Shown: one piece after another, positions 1-12,500 of the stretch
Position numbering within the stretch: position 1 is the first letter of the stretch
Layout of the letters: each line of letters begins with the position of its first letter
NCBI GenBank assembly: GCA_024500155.1
Contig: CM044877.1
Coordinates: 31,433,001 to 31,497,000 of the forward strand
DNA length: 64,000 nt
DNA from: Chenopodium formosanum
Taxonomy: Eukaryota; Streptophyta; Magnoliopsida; Caryophyllales; Amaranthaceae
Reading direction: 5' to 3'
Translations under genes and position numbers: made by a program
Notes under the pieces: generated by a model
Database searches by the model: none
Seen by the model: only the letters and a program-made list of their open reading frames with translations
What the model was told of the DNA's origin: nothing

Positions 1-819
1 GGTGAAAGACGCTTGGTTGGCTGAAGAACGGTCGGACAGTTGGTCGAGTGTCGGATGCTTGAAAAGTTAAAACACTTAGGGAATTTTGAGATTCTTTAAG
101 TCAAAAAGTCCAAGATTCTCCAGAGATTCGCAAAGGTGTGAATCTAAGGGGGGGGGGTCAAACCTTACTATTTATAGGGGGGTAAAACCCTAAAAATTTC
201 CCTCCAACAGTAATTTTTTGAATCCGACCACTCGGATACTGACACCTGTCACAGGTGCCACGTGCAATACACGTGACCCCTGTGAGGGGCAAATGATTTG
301 GGTATTTTATACCCTGCCAAGTGGCCCAATCAGAGCATGACACGTGTCACTAGAAGGGGCACTTAGTTGGACCATCCAGATGGCGACACGTGTCGAGTAG
401 ATATTGCCCCCTGGGAATGGCGGCTTTCAAGGTCCAAATCCCAAGGGGCCCTCAAAAACGGCGTGCCCTAATCCCTAGGTCACCAGATCCTAGGGAGGGC
501 ACACTTTCCAAAAGAACCCTATAAATAGGGACATTCTTACATTTATGACAAGACAGAGAATATACACGCAATACGAGACAACACGTCACTTATCACAGAG
601 CTGTCGTTTTCAAGGAACACACAGCACTTTACCTGAGCTTGGAATCCGAGCTGATAAACTTTACTTCCGCACGTTTTATTACCGAACGCTTACTAACTTA
701 ATCTTCGGAGGCGGACCACCGACCATCCGGCGGTCCGTTTGCTTTGCAGGTACAGGCGTCCTTTGCTGAATCCAGTCTCAGTGTTGTAACTCTCCCAAGG
801 GACAAAAACCCCCGAAACA
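1..819 (-). mobile_element. LTR of retrotransposon family A, minus orientation, truncated by window edge
   Basis: Read on the minus strand, this starts at 819 with TGTTTCGGGGG and matches the LTR that starts on the plus strand at 23802, including the stretch with TGAATCC, AGGACGCCTGTACCTGCAAA and the GGTGGTCCGCCTCCGAAGATTAAG block. A TATA box (TATAAATAG, minus) lies at 168-177. Upstream of it are ACGTG palindromes (GACACGTGTC at 338-347 and 384-393; a CACGTG pair around 258-276). The LTR continues past the left edge, so its 3' end, the element interior and the second LTR are not visible. No coding region is seen. The short ORFs here are not conserved in the plus-strand copy. Confidence 0.8.
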
Positions 820-1071
820 CTATACTTCTATACTTAGTATTTAAAAACACAAACCACAACTTTTTCAAATGACACATGGCATCATAAGTCACTCATTACA
901 CCATATGCCACATGTCACCTCTGTTAATATTTATGTGTAAGTATTTATACATTCTACAACTTGCAAATTCAATTAAGAAAGTGAAGTGTTTCATTTCCAC
1001 CATAATAAAATAAAGTTCAATTAATTAACCCAAGTAACAACCCGTGCATTGAACAGGTCAAAAAGCTAGTT
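820..1071. other. AT-rich intergenic stretch, no gene
   Basis: No coding potential or clear element is seen. At 1031-1070 the sequence CCGTGCATTG followed by CTAGTT resembles a degenerate Helitron 3' end (short hairpin, then CTAGT), but no 5' terminus could be paired with it. Confidence 0.3.
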
Positions 1072-1451
1072 CTTATATGTGGGCTAGCCACATGGTGTGA
1101 CCACTTCATATAATCACATATAAGACAATTAATTGAGTAATATGGGTCACGCTGATGTGCAAATGAGATTGCCCTAACGTATATGTTGATTAATTAAGTG
1201 AGAAAAAGGGGTTACTTTCTTAAATAAGTGGAATTATTCTTTTATTTTTTAAAACTAAATAATAGGGGTTACTCGAATGAACAAATGGGATTACTTATTT
1301 CTAAGTGACTTGATTTTACTCGTATAATAAGTTTAAGTTACTTTTCTGAACAATATGGGATTACTCTTATGAAAAAATAAGGTTACTTGTACATAATGAA
1401 GATTACTCTTATAATTTAATATGCCACACCGTGTGACTAGCCACATACAAG
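1072..1451. mobile_element. Candidate MITE with imperfect ~27-bp terminal inverted repeats
   Basis: The left end, CTTATATGTGGGCTAGCCAC, is matched by the reverse complement of the right end, CTTGTATGTGGCTAGTCAC. Both continue into a GGTGTG block. The interior is AT-rich with many variants of GGGATTACTT. It has no ORF. No convincing target-site duplication was found, so the superfamily is not assigned. Confidence 0.55.
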
Positions 1452-1589
1452 ACTTACCCATTGGTATTTTATCGAAAATAAAACTTTAAACAAACAATTT
1501 TATCCTAAAATTCTATCTAAATAGAATTGTAAACTAGTTTTTTTTTTTTGTTTTCATTTTATGAATTCTATTTACGGCATGTTCTCATT

Positions 1590-2391
1590 GACTGAACTCA
1601 GCTGAACTGAACCGAACTGAACTGAACTGAACTGAGCTGAAATGAACTGAACTGAATTTCAACGTAAGAGAACAAACCCTTAAATCTATCTAACGCGCAA
1701 CACTTGCCAAAAAGTTAGGATGTCAAGTGTCATTGTCTCATGACTTGGCTAAAAGTTTAGCTTTATATATTGACTAGTATCGTGCCCCGTGCGATGCCCG
1801 GGTTGTTTATTAAATTTAAAGATAAATTTTTATTCTATATATATATATCAAATTTTAAAATATATAATTGATATAAAATTAGTTAGGAATTGATGTGCTT
1901 TTGTGACGATTAGTTGACATGTAATGCCTAATAATATTAGTGGAAATGTTCGATTTAACTGAACTGAACTGAATTGAGCTGAACTGAACTGAACTGAATA
2001 TTTTATAAGAGAAGGAAATTAGGAGCTGAACTGAACTGAACTGAACTGAACTGAGTTGAACTGAACTGAGCTGAAATGAACTGAACTGAATTTCAACGTA
2101 AGAGAACAAACCCTTAAATCTATCTAACGCGCAACACTTGCCAAAAAGTTAGGATGTCAAGTGTCATTGTCTCATGACTTGGCTAAAAGTTTAGCTTTAT
2201 ATATTGACTAGTATCGTGCCCCGTGCGATGCCCGGGTTGTTTATTAAATTTAAAGATAAATTTTTATTCTATATATATATATCAAATTTTAAAATATATA
2301 ATTGATATAAAATTAGTTAGGAATTGATGTGCTTTTGTGACGATTAGTTGACATGTAATGCCTAATAATATTAGTGAAAATGTTCGATTTA
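1590..2391. repeat. 434-bp tandem duplication bounded by (CTGAA)n pentamer tracts
   Basis: A block beginning with CTGAACTGAATTTCAACGTA recurs at a fixed offset of 434 bp (TTTCAACG at 1657 and 2091) and stays nearly identical down to the AATGTTCGATTTA end near 1955 and 2391. Each copy is preceded by a CTGAA/CTGAG pentamer array. Each carries GTGCCCCGTGCGATGCCCGG next to ACTAGT, which reads like a minus-strand Helitron-type 3' hairpin. A diverged third copy of part of the unit lies at about 2780-2970. Confidence 0.8.
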
Positions 2392-3566
2392 ATACATAAA
2401 AAAAAATAAAAAATTAGCAAAAAATAAATTAAATTAAATAAATGTTCAAACCCCGTTGGGTTGATTCGAACCCAAAACTTTGGGCAAGGGTTGATAAGTT
2501 TTGACTCGTAACCTGAAGTGACTCAATCCGAGATTACTCATGACCCGACCCTAACTAACAAGTCTACATAGTTATAAAATTCTATTAGATTGTGAACTAT
2601 ATTATTTTAACCGGTTAGTATATATTATAAATGTATGTTTTACTCCTTGCAGTACTTCCTTCGCTCTAAAAAAATATTATGATATAAAAAAGTAAATTTA
2701 TATGATAATTTTTTAGAATTATAATCTAATAATTTTTTTTTGAATAAAATATAATTCAATTTGTACATTTAAAAAATTGGTATTTTATCGAAAATAAAAC
2801 TTTTAACTAACAATTTTATCCTAAAATTCTATCCAAATGGAATCTAAACTATTTTTTTATCTACTGAATTCTATTTAAATCTATCCAACGTAGCACGACA
2901 CTTGGCAAAAAGTTGGAATGCCAAATGTCGCTCTCTCGTGACCTGCCTAAAAGTTTAGCTTTATATATTAGTTATAAAAAAAAAAAAAAAAAATTAATAT
3001 CAAACAAAAGACCAATGAATAAAATAAGAAGTAGACTTGTAGTTTGAACATGTGAAATACTGATATCCAAACAGATCAAAAAGTTTTGGTTGCTTATGCA
3101 AACAAACACAATGAGAGCCCAGAAATTTGTTTTGTTATCTAAATTCTCAAATTGCCATACACCAACTTGAACGATTGGTTTGAATTGAAATTGATTTGTT
3201 TCCGAAACATAACAACATCGTCTTCAATTCGAATTGAAATTGATTTGGCGACGTTGGAGATGGTTGTGGCCAAGATCGTCACAATGGAGAAAATCTCAGA
3301 GAACCTGAAAGTCTGGGCAGACTGAAGAGTGTGTGATACTGTAGCTAGATAAACACAGTAACTCTGATGTAATTTGAACAATAATTTCATTGTTTGCCGC
3401 AAATACATAGTACCTAAGTGTGAAGGTTCAGCTATTTACAACAAATCCTATCGTAAGCCAAGTTAATTAAAGTTCTCTTTGCCTTCTCCACATTTCCATT
3501 CCACCATTTTTACACCGAAGAAACAAGTTTCTAAGAAAATACCATGCAATTCCATTACGGAGTCTG
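2392..3566. other. AT-rich downstream flank of the TLC gene, probably including its 3' UTR
   Basis: No ORF of interest. 2780-2970 is a diverged copy of the repeat at 1460-1780. A run of A occurs near 2978. The stretch 3440-3566 lies directly after the stop codon of the minus-strand TLC gene and is probably transcribed as 3' UTR. A polyadenylation site could not be fixed by eye. Confidence 0.4.
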
Positions 3567-6451
3567 TCATTGTCTCTTTGCTAACGTCTTCTTCAATCCT
3601 CTGAGTATCTTCCCGAACCACATCAAGTTCATTGCAGCAAGCACAGACGGCACAACAAACACCAAAAAGAAGCCAAATACATGCATTTGCATTACCTACA
3701 GTTATAATTTGATAGAAAAAACAGAAGTTCAGCACCTATAGTTATGTTGGTGGCTATATCATCAAGAAAACAGATTGAATGTTGGCATTTTATTGATGAA
3801 AAATTCAACTAAGAAACTAGATAGAAGCCGTTTAGCAAAAGTACACATCCAATTTTGGTTTGTATTACGAAGTAATGAAATAGCTTTACCTTTTTAATAT
3901 GGATGCAACTACACATTACCTTTAACCTAAATGTCATATATATTTCTTGCCGCATAAACAAAATAGGACTCGTAAATGTACGATTCCGCATATGAACAAA
4001 ATAAAATACAACCAGGGGTAGTTAGTGAAACAGACAAAACATAGGCAGCGTTACTATGGTCTTTTTTGTCCCTTTTCTTATGAGTAATATTAACAAGAAA
4101 GCAGTAGTCTTGAAACAATATTGCAGTAGTATTATGCAAATATGACGAATCCAAACATTAATTTATTATGCTAAGTTGCTAACACAATCTCAACTTTGTA
4201 CCGAGTACTTGTTTGGATAATAATCTTATGATCTAATTCCAACATTCAAGACAAGTACCAATACTTACTAGAAGTAAATGCTTACCGAATTTCCAGGTTT
4301 GATATTTCACTTTTGTGTCTTATATAGTAACCCCTCCATTAAGGTAAGCATACCCAAGGGAGAAGAAATAACCAAAACGATAAGGGATAAAGACAGACCA
4401 GTTCCATCCTAATGATTGCATCAAGCCAATCCACAACTAATTATCAAATTTAAGTTTTTACATGACCCATCTATAAATTTATAGTAGTTCTTGATAAATT
4501 TTGACTGATAATGATATTATGCTTCAAGATGCTATCATTCTTATTTCAAATGCCAAAATCAGAAATGAATTTTGATCAAAACATTCAATGATGGGCATTT
4601 GGTTCTTGAATGGATGACTTTTGATGACAATTTATGGGCTAGATGTTATTTAAGTTTACGTAAAGGACAACTCCATAATAGAATTGGCTAAGCATGTTTT
4701 AGTGCACGGAAGATACAAGGAGTTAATTAGAATGTTAGTGTAATTATCTAGTGGTCATAACATAGTTGTAAATCTTTGCATACAGTTTTCCTTGGTTATG
4801 CTTTATCTTCACTGTTTTGTCTAAATCCCAAACAGTTTGGTCAGTCTCGGAATACAAATATATTCTTGGAGTAGGAGTCATGTGCAACATAAATAGTAAT
4901 TTTTAGTGGGTGCAATTAGTCAATAAGCTTATACAATGGCAGTTGTACTCAGTTTTCCCTTGCAAAAGTAATTGCACTAGTTTTGTTTCACTTCAAGGCA
5001 TTGAAACTGATTACATTCTAAACAATCTTTAAATTAAAACCCCCTCTAATTAGTGTTGAGTGAAGTCCAAAATCTGCAGATTTGTATGCACAAACTCCAA
5101 ACATGATAAGTCAGGCCATTCGAGTTTTTTAGCAGAAACATCTAGAATTTCAGGTAAAGTCCTACCTAAGAAATTCCAAATGAGGATTAGAAACTTAATA
5201 TGCGATGTTTTCTTTAAACCTACATTTCTCAGGTTTGATCCTCGCACACCATTATCATTGGATACTATTCCAAAAGCTATACTCAAATGTAAACCACTTT
5301 CAGAATTAAGTTTTTTACATATGATGGCGATTTAGAAATTTCAACGAAGCAACTACATGCACAATACAGATGCTAATGAATAAAAGTACTCTACAAGACT
5401 TTCCTGCAGTACAGAGGACGGGTCACAAACATTAATTATACAAGGATGTCACCACATATACAGCAGGAAGAATCTAAGGCAGTTACCTGTTCATAGTGAA
5501 GGTAAACATGATAGAACATGTAAACAAAAAGCAGAATTCTTGCAACCTGCATTGCACATCACACTACAAGTCAGGTTACAAAATAAAAGCAACACATTCA
5601 TAAGTATTAGTCACACTTCTAACTTTGATTTATAGCCAGACAATTTCTGTGGTTAGAACATGCATTTAAATTACTTCACTCAAAACAACTTATACATTCT
5701 TACTCTAACACAAATGTATACAGCTTTAGTTTCAAGCATTTGTTCATCGTCTTAATTAAATTAAAAAGCCAGAAGCAAGAAATGAATAGGGATGGCAATC
5801 TAGTCCGGATCCGACCCTACTCCGCCCCGATCCGAGGTAAAATATCCGCTTCGAGTTCGAGAAAAAAGTAATCCGAGTTCGACTCCGTTAAAATAATCCG
5901 ACTCCGAGTCGGAGGAGGGTCGGAGTCGGATCCTATAAAAAATCCGAGAAAAAAGCCCGACTCCGACAAATGTTCGACTTTAACGGATTATCCGACTCCG
6001 GCTCCAATAGATAGTGGATTTTTGCGTGGGTCATGGTGGCATTGGGTGTGGGTTGTAAAGGCCCAAATAGCCCAACATCTCAAAGTATATTGAATAATGA
6101 AAAAAAACTCGGAGTCGGGTCGGATCAGAGTCGGAGTCGGAGGTCGGATATTGAAGTCGGAGTCGGATGTCGAAGCCGGATGTCGGAGTCGGAGTCGGAT
6201 GTCGGATTTAACCTCCGACTTTCTGTCGGGTCGGAGTCGGATTTAGCATAATCCGCTCCGAGTCCGACCCGTTGCCATCCCTAGAAATGAACGACGTAAA
6301 GATAATATCCCTCAAAGAGCCATGTACTCACCAACCACGCAAAAAAAATCACAATTCCATTAATCAGATATGCATGAGATCTTTTCAATCCAGCTGTATC
6401 AAGAAACCTTCATAGTAAAACAAAAAAACAGTGAGCACTGAGCAGCATTAA

Positions 6452-6502
<51 letters not shown>

Positions 6503-9500
6503 AGCTTTGTAAAGAGCTTACCATCGCATATTAATTTCAGGTGTTGTCACCTCAGAAATAAGGACCATGAAGGTGTAAAGTTGCCCTTCCCCAGAAAACA
6601 TAGCATAAGCAACAGCAATTCCTGAGAGAGAATGATGTATAACCTGGGCAAAGTGGTCAGCATGTGAGAGAAGAATGGCAATAAAATGAACCAAGTAATA
6701 TTGAGGGGTGTAGGAGGTTCAATGTGGTACCCTTGTCATTATCTACACTGACTTGGATTGTCAAAGTTGTTTAGACTTTACCCTATAGTCATAAAACCTA
6801 GAGGATTCAATACCCAATACATGATAGATCAATGAGCCTTCCACTTTACCTTTACTTTATCTTTCTTTTTAGGAAAAATTGCCTAGAATAATCCGACCTT
6901 TAGCTCATCCGCCCAAAATAATCCCACCTTTCGATTAGTTTTTAATAATCCGACCTTTATACCTCATCCGCCAGTGACAGCCAGTATAAAACTTCGTCAC
7001 ATCCCATGACATGAGCCAAACAGATATTTTCGTGGGGGCGTTCCCTACTCAGCGACGCGCTGCACTTCCTAGACCCGGGTGTAGTGATAAGTATGCAAGG
7101 GTTGCTAGGTCGTCGCCCAGAAGCGACGCGCCACATTGCCCGAGTGTGGTGTCAAATGAGCAAGGGCGTGCCATTGGGGCGTTCCCTACTGAGCGACGCG
7201 CTGCACTTCCCAGACCCGGGTGCAGTGATAAGTATGTAAGGGTTGCTAGGTCGTCGCCCAGAAGCGACGCGCCATATTGCCCAATTGTGGTGTCAAATAA
7301 TCAAGGACTTGGAGTTGGGATCAGGAGGGAGCGTGGGAGAAAAGAATTTAGTTTGCGGATTGGTTCTTGGAATGTGGGGTCTCTTACGGGAAAATCAGCA
7401 GAATTGGTAGAAGTAATGAAAAGACGACGCGTGAACATCATGTGCCTCCAAGAGACAAGATGGACAGGAGAAGGAGCTCGAGGCTTGGTTTTGGGGTATA
7501 AGGTATGGTATGTTGGGCAAGAAACGAGCCACAGAACAAGGAATGGTGGAGCTAGGAACGGAGTTGGTGTGGTTCTCGATGAGAGGTTGGCAACAGAGGT
7601 GATCGAGGTCTATCGGAAGAACGATAGGTTGATAAGGCTGAAGTTGCTATGTGGCAAGGAGATTGTGAATGTTATCAGTGCTTATGCTCCCCAAGTGGGT
7701 TTAGATGCAGAAGAGAAACGACAATTTTGGGAGGACCTAGACGAGGTGGTGCAGGGTGTCCACCACTCAGAGAAGTTATATATTGGAGGGGATCTAAATG
7801 GGCACGTTGGGGCGAGCCGAGATGGCTATGAGAGTGTCCATGGAGGCTTTGGGTATGGGCAGAGGGACGCCGGTGGTGAAGCTATTATGGATTTTGCCCA
7901 ATCATATGATTTAATTTTGGCTAATACTTGGTTTAAGAAGAGGGATTCACACTTGATAACTTTTCGGAATGGAGCAAATGCAACTCAAATAGACTTCCTG
8001 CTCACAAGGAGCATAGATAGACAAAGTTGCATAAACTGTAAGGTTATCCCAGGGGAGAGTGTGGTCACCCAACACCGGCTATTGGTAATGACTATTCGTC
8101 TGAAAGAGAAGGCGAAGAAAAAAGTTAGACAAGAAGAACCAAGGATAAGATGGTGGACCCTAAGGGATGCAAAAGCTAAGGTTTTTACAGAAAAGGTAAT
8201 TGAAGAAGCGGATTGGGATGGAGAGGTGGATCCGGACATGACCTGGTTACGAATGAAGAACTGTTTCCTAAGAGTGGCCAAAGAGGTCTTAGGGGAAGTA
8301 AGGGGAAGAACTTCGGTACAGAGAGATACTTCGTGGTGGAATGAAGAGGTGAAAGCAGTAATTAAGCAAAAAAGGGAATGCTATCAAGCCTTAGGAAAAT
8401 GTAGGAGTGATGAAACCTTTGCAGCGTATAAGGAGGCTAAGAGTAAGGCAAAGGCAGCTGTTCGCCAAGCAAAAGAAAAGGCATATCAGGAGGTTTATGA
8501 AAAGCTTGATTCCAAGGAGGGAGAAAGGATCATTTATAAGATGGCAAAGAGAAGACAAGAGGCAAGGAAGGATATTGGCATGGTGAAGTGTGTCAAAGAT
8601 AAGTACCAAATGGTCCTAGTGCAAGAGGAGGACATCAAGGACAGGTGGAAGGGGTACTTCGATGAATTATTTAATGGAAGTAATGGAGTTGTGATAGGAG
8701 ATACCTCTATGAGTGATGAAGAAATCAACATGGAGTATGTGCGAAGGATTAGGAGAGTAGAGGTGGAGATTGCACTGAGGAAGATGAAACCTAAGAAGGC
8801 GGTTGGCCCTGATGGGGTACCGATAGAGGTGTGGAGGTGTTTGGGTAAGATTGGTATTGATTGGTTAACAAACCTTTTCAACAAGATATGGACGGCTACA
8901 AGGATCCCACAAGATTGGAGGAAGAGCACCTTGGTCCCGGTTTATAAAAACAAAGGAGACGCTCAAGATTGTTCTAACTATCGAGGAATTAAGCTTATGA
9001 GCCATACTATGAAGTTGTGGGAAAGGGTGATTGAACAAAGGTTGAGGGCATGCACAAGCATTTCAGATAACCAATTTGGTTTTATGCCTGGGAGATCTAC
9101 TATGGAGGCAATCCATTTGATAAGACAAATGATGGAGTTTTATAGGGTAAAGAAGAAAGATCTTCATATGGTCTTTATTGATTTAGAGAAGGCATATGAC
9201 AAGGTGCCAAGAGAGATACTTTGGTGGGCAATGTTGAAGAAAGGTATCCCACGAAGGTATGTAGACCTAGTTAAGGATATGTATCGGGATGTGTCAACAA
9301 ATGTGAGGACATGCGGAGGGTTGACAAAAGATTTCCCTATTACAATCGGATTGCATCAAGGGTCTGCATTAAGCCCTTTTCTTTTTGCAACGGTTCTAGA
9401 CGAATTAACTAGACCAATTCAAGATGAGGTTCCATGGTGTATGCTGTTCGCAGATGATATCGTTTTGGTGGATGAGACTAAGGATGGGGTTAATGTCAAG

Positions 9501-12500
9501 TTGGAGCAATGGAGGCAAAGGTTGGAATCTAGAGGGTTTAAGCTAAGTCGGAGTAAGACTGAATATTTGGTATGTCGTTTTGGCACTCAGAGGGGGACAA
9601 GCAATGAAGTGGTGAGTTTGGATGGAAAGGATTTGACCATGAGTGAATGTTTTAAGTACCTAGGGTCGATCATCCAGAAGAATGGTGACATTGATCAAGA
9701 CGTGACCCACAGGATTAAGTCAGGGTGGCTTAAATGGAGAGCGGCCACGGGAGTGCTATGCGACCGCAGCATTCCCTTAAAGTTGAAGGGAAAATTCTAC
9801 AGGACTGCCATAAGACCAGTGTTGCTCTATGGTACAGAATGTTGGGCTTCTAAGAAAGAGCATATTAAAAAGATGGAGGTTACGGAAATGCGCATGTTAA
9901 GGTGGATGTGTGGAAACACTTTAAGAGATAGAATCAGAAATGAGGTTATTCGCAAGAAAGTAGGTGTGGCGGGCATTGTAGATAAATTAAGGGAAAATCG
10001 TCTGCGTTGGTTTGGACATGTAAGACGGAGACCCGAGGGTGCACCGGTGCGAAGAGTGGAAGAGTGGGACCATGGAGGGATTAAACGAGGAAGAGGGAGA
10101 CCAAAGATGACTTGGTTGGAAGGAGTGAGGAAGGATATGAAGTGCATGGATTTACGTGAGGATGAAGTTTTGGATCGTAAGGGATGGAGGAGAAAGATTT
10201 ATGTTGATGACTACACGGAATAATCAAATTTGGTTCATGTTAGCCGACCCCACTTTTGGGATTAAGGCTTTGATTGATTGATTGATTATACCTATTCCGC
10301 TTTAAATGGTCCTAACCGGTCATCAAACTTGTTATTACAAGTTGCAAAACACGTGTCAGCCTATGATTTGTTTTAAAAAATAAAATTAAAAATAAAAATA
10401 AAGATATTAAAAAAAAAATTAAAAAAACCCCAAACTCTCATCCGGCAGCCAGCCACCAGCGTTAACCCAATTCCGACCACCAGATCCCCTCCTTGATTCC
10501 GGCCACCAACTCCCCTCCCCTTCCCAACCCCCGTTTTCGACCGACTTCGACTCCGACACCAGCCCGCGACACCACCAACATTGCAGTGACACTGTCGCTC
10601 CTTCGCAAACGCACCACCCACATTCATCCCCAAAATCGCGAACACCCAATCAGCCCCCAAAATGCACCATACAATCGGTCCCGAAAACACACCATCCAAT
10701 CGGTCCCGAAAACACACCATCCAATCAGCCCCAAAATCGCACCATCCAATCAACTCCAAAATCGCAGACACAAAACACACCACCCAAAATCGCAAACACC
10801 AAACACATCACCCAAAATCGCAAACAGGGTCGATTTTCGGTGGTTGGGCTGGGAAGAAGAGGAGGTTCGGTGGTTGGTCTGGGTAGAGGAGAAGATTTCG
10901 ATGGTTGGGCTGGGTAGGGGAGGTGGTTTCGGTGGGGTGTGCCGGAGAGGGTGGTGGCCGTGGGTTTTTTTTTATTTAATTTTTCAATATTTTTTTTGTT
11001 AATTTTCTTTTTTGTTTTGTCCCGTTACGTGGTGACACGTGTGCAACACAATCACAAGTCACAAATGGTAACTTGTTTAGCCGGTTTCAAGTCACTTAGG
11101 ACTATTGGGAGCAGATCGGACATATAGGTCGGATTATTAAAAAATAATCGAAAGGTGGGATTATTTTGGGCGGATGAGCTAAAGGTGGGATTATTCTGGG
11201 CAATTTTTCCTTCTTTTTATCTCTTATCTGAATTTAATTTACCGCTGTTTTGCTATAAAGAAGCTATATATCAATAAAAAATACTCCCGCAAAGAAAAGG
11301 AGAGCATAGGGCTGAAAGATTTGGAAACTATGAAAAGAAGCAGTGAGCTCAAGCAAATAATAGGCAGGGAGATTCCGTGGAGATAGTCTCTTGCTCCCCG
11401 TAGAAAAGGACATAGAAAAGTGGTACTGATATGACAGAGAGACAGAGGGGGAGGACATAGAAAAGTTAGAGAGGGATAGACAGAAAACAAAAACTCTTGA
11501 TTGAATTCAGTCAGCAAGAATCTAGTTCTTGTACATAGACATAGACCATGTGTGTTTCTACATGCTTATAGAGAAGCAAGCAAGCCAAAAAGTCAAGGAA
11601 GAGGACTGCCTAACTCAGAAAACTGAACCTTATTTACTACAAATTCTAAAACAATGGATCATAACATGAGGCACAAAGATCCAAAAAAGTTGTAGTGATA
11701 TAATCTCGAGAGTTGAAATTAACTTAATAAAGCATAAAACTATTCTAGCCCTTAATTCTGTATCACTGAACATATTTCCACGGTACAAAAGGAATAGAGG
11801 AATTTGTCATCAAATCAATTTTTGCCTCTAGACGTAAGCAATGAAATACCTTGAATTGGAGGAAAGAATAAAATTAATTACAGCTCCTTAAAACAAGCAG
11901 GAATTACGATCAGCATCAATAAAAGGTCATCTCTTAACATTAGAAGTTGCAAATAAATAATTCTATCTTCTAAGCTTATTAATAGAGTAAACCAAGTGTA
12001 CAAGGTCATATAAGCCACTTTGAATCCTAAAGAAATTATGTTTTGACTGAGTGGAAAATGAGCAAGAAAGTTCTCTTTTTTGGCCAAATCTAGTAGACTG
12101 TATCTCAAACTCAAATTTTAGGGTGTAACTCCACTGAGCAGGCATATAGTAGGCCATAGATTTTAGTGTGAATACTCATTTGCAACAATGTTTTAATATT
12201 TTTTATAAGCTTAAGAAGATAATACTCCCAGCCACTCATATGAGACTTTACCATGATTTTTTCTCCTTTACCGCTATGAACAGATTAGGAAGTGATACAT
12301 TGGTTTTCCATTAGCAAATTACATGATTAAGCCTATATTGAGAAAAAGCAAACACCAGTAAGATATCTGTCCAATGTAGACGAATCCACAATCCAGGCAA
12401 CCTTAGATTGGAATAATATTGGCAACATCATCCCAGGAGAAACCAAAGCTCTTAAAGGCAAGCAAATAGATGTAAGCAGTCAAAGAATTGGCACATGCTT

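Larger units (their letters stand above)
6972..10287 (+). mobile_element. Full-length RTE-type LINE nested in the MULE terminal repeat
   Basis: The insert interrupts the MULE left repeat. It is flanked by an imperfect 13-bp duplication: ATACCTCATCCGC at 6959-6971 and ATACCTATTCCGC at 10288-10300 (two mismatches). There is a 5' leader of about 39 bp, one long ORF, a 3' UTR of about 65 bp, and a tail of TTGA/TGAT repeats instead of poly(A). Short microsatellite-like tails and a single endonuclease/RT ORF are typical of the RTE clade. The intact reading frame suggests a recent insertion, while the mismatched duplication suggests a little age or imprecise repair. Confidence 0.93.
6872..11210. mobile_element. 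Mutator-like element (non-autonomous MULE), 9-bp TSD, in TLC intron 4
   Basis: The ends are ~90-bp inverted repeats starting GGAAAAATTGCC with only a few mismatches (left 6872-6961; right reverse-complement from 11210). They are flanked by a perfect 9-bp duplication TTCTTTTTA at 6863-6871 and 11211-11219, the Mutator hallmark. Subterminal inverted similarity (AACCGG, ACAAGTT, ACACGTGTCA) resumes after the inserted LINE. Without the LINE the element is about 1.0 kb. It encodes no transposase. Its internal GC-rich part is described separately. Confidence 0.93.

Noticed and set aside
1031..1070. Helitron insertion ending at CTAGT
   Set aside because: Only a 3'-like end is visible; no 5' TC terminus or second copy could be paired, so it is kept as a remark only.
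1879..2109. ORF reading SSVQFSSVQ repeats
   Set aside because: By-product of the CTGAA pentamer tract.
3544..3741. Plus-strand ORF over TLC exon 8
   Set aside because: Antisense shadow of the last TLC exon.
7985..10147. Minus-strand ORFs opposite the LINE
   Set aside because: Shadow frames of the LINE ORF without domains.
10373..10795. Minus-strand ORF with GVCDFGADW-type repeats
   Set aside because: Low-complexity translation of short direct repeats in the MULE cargo.
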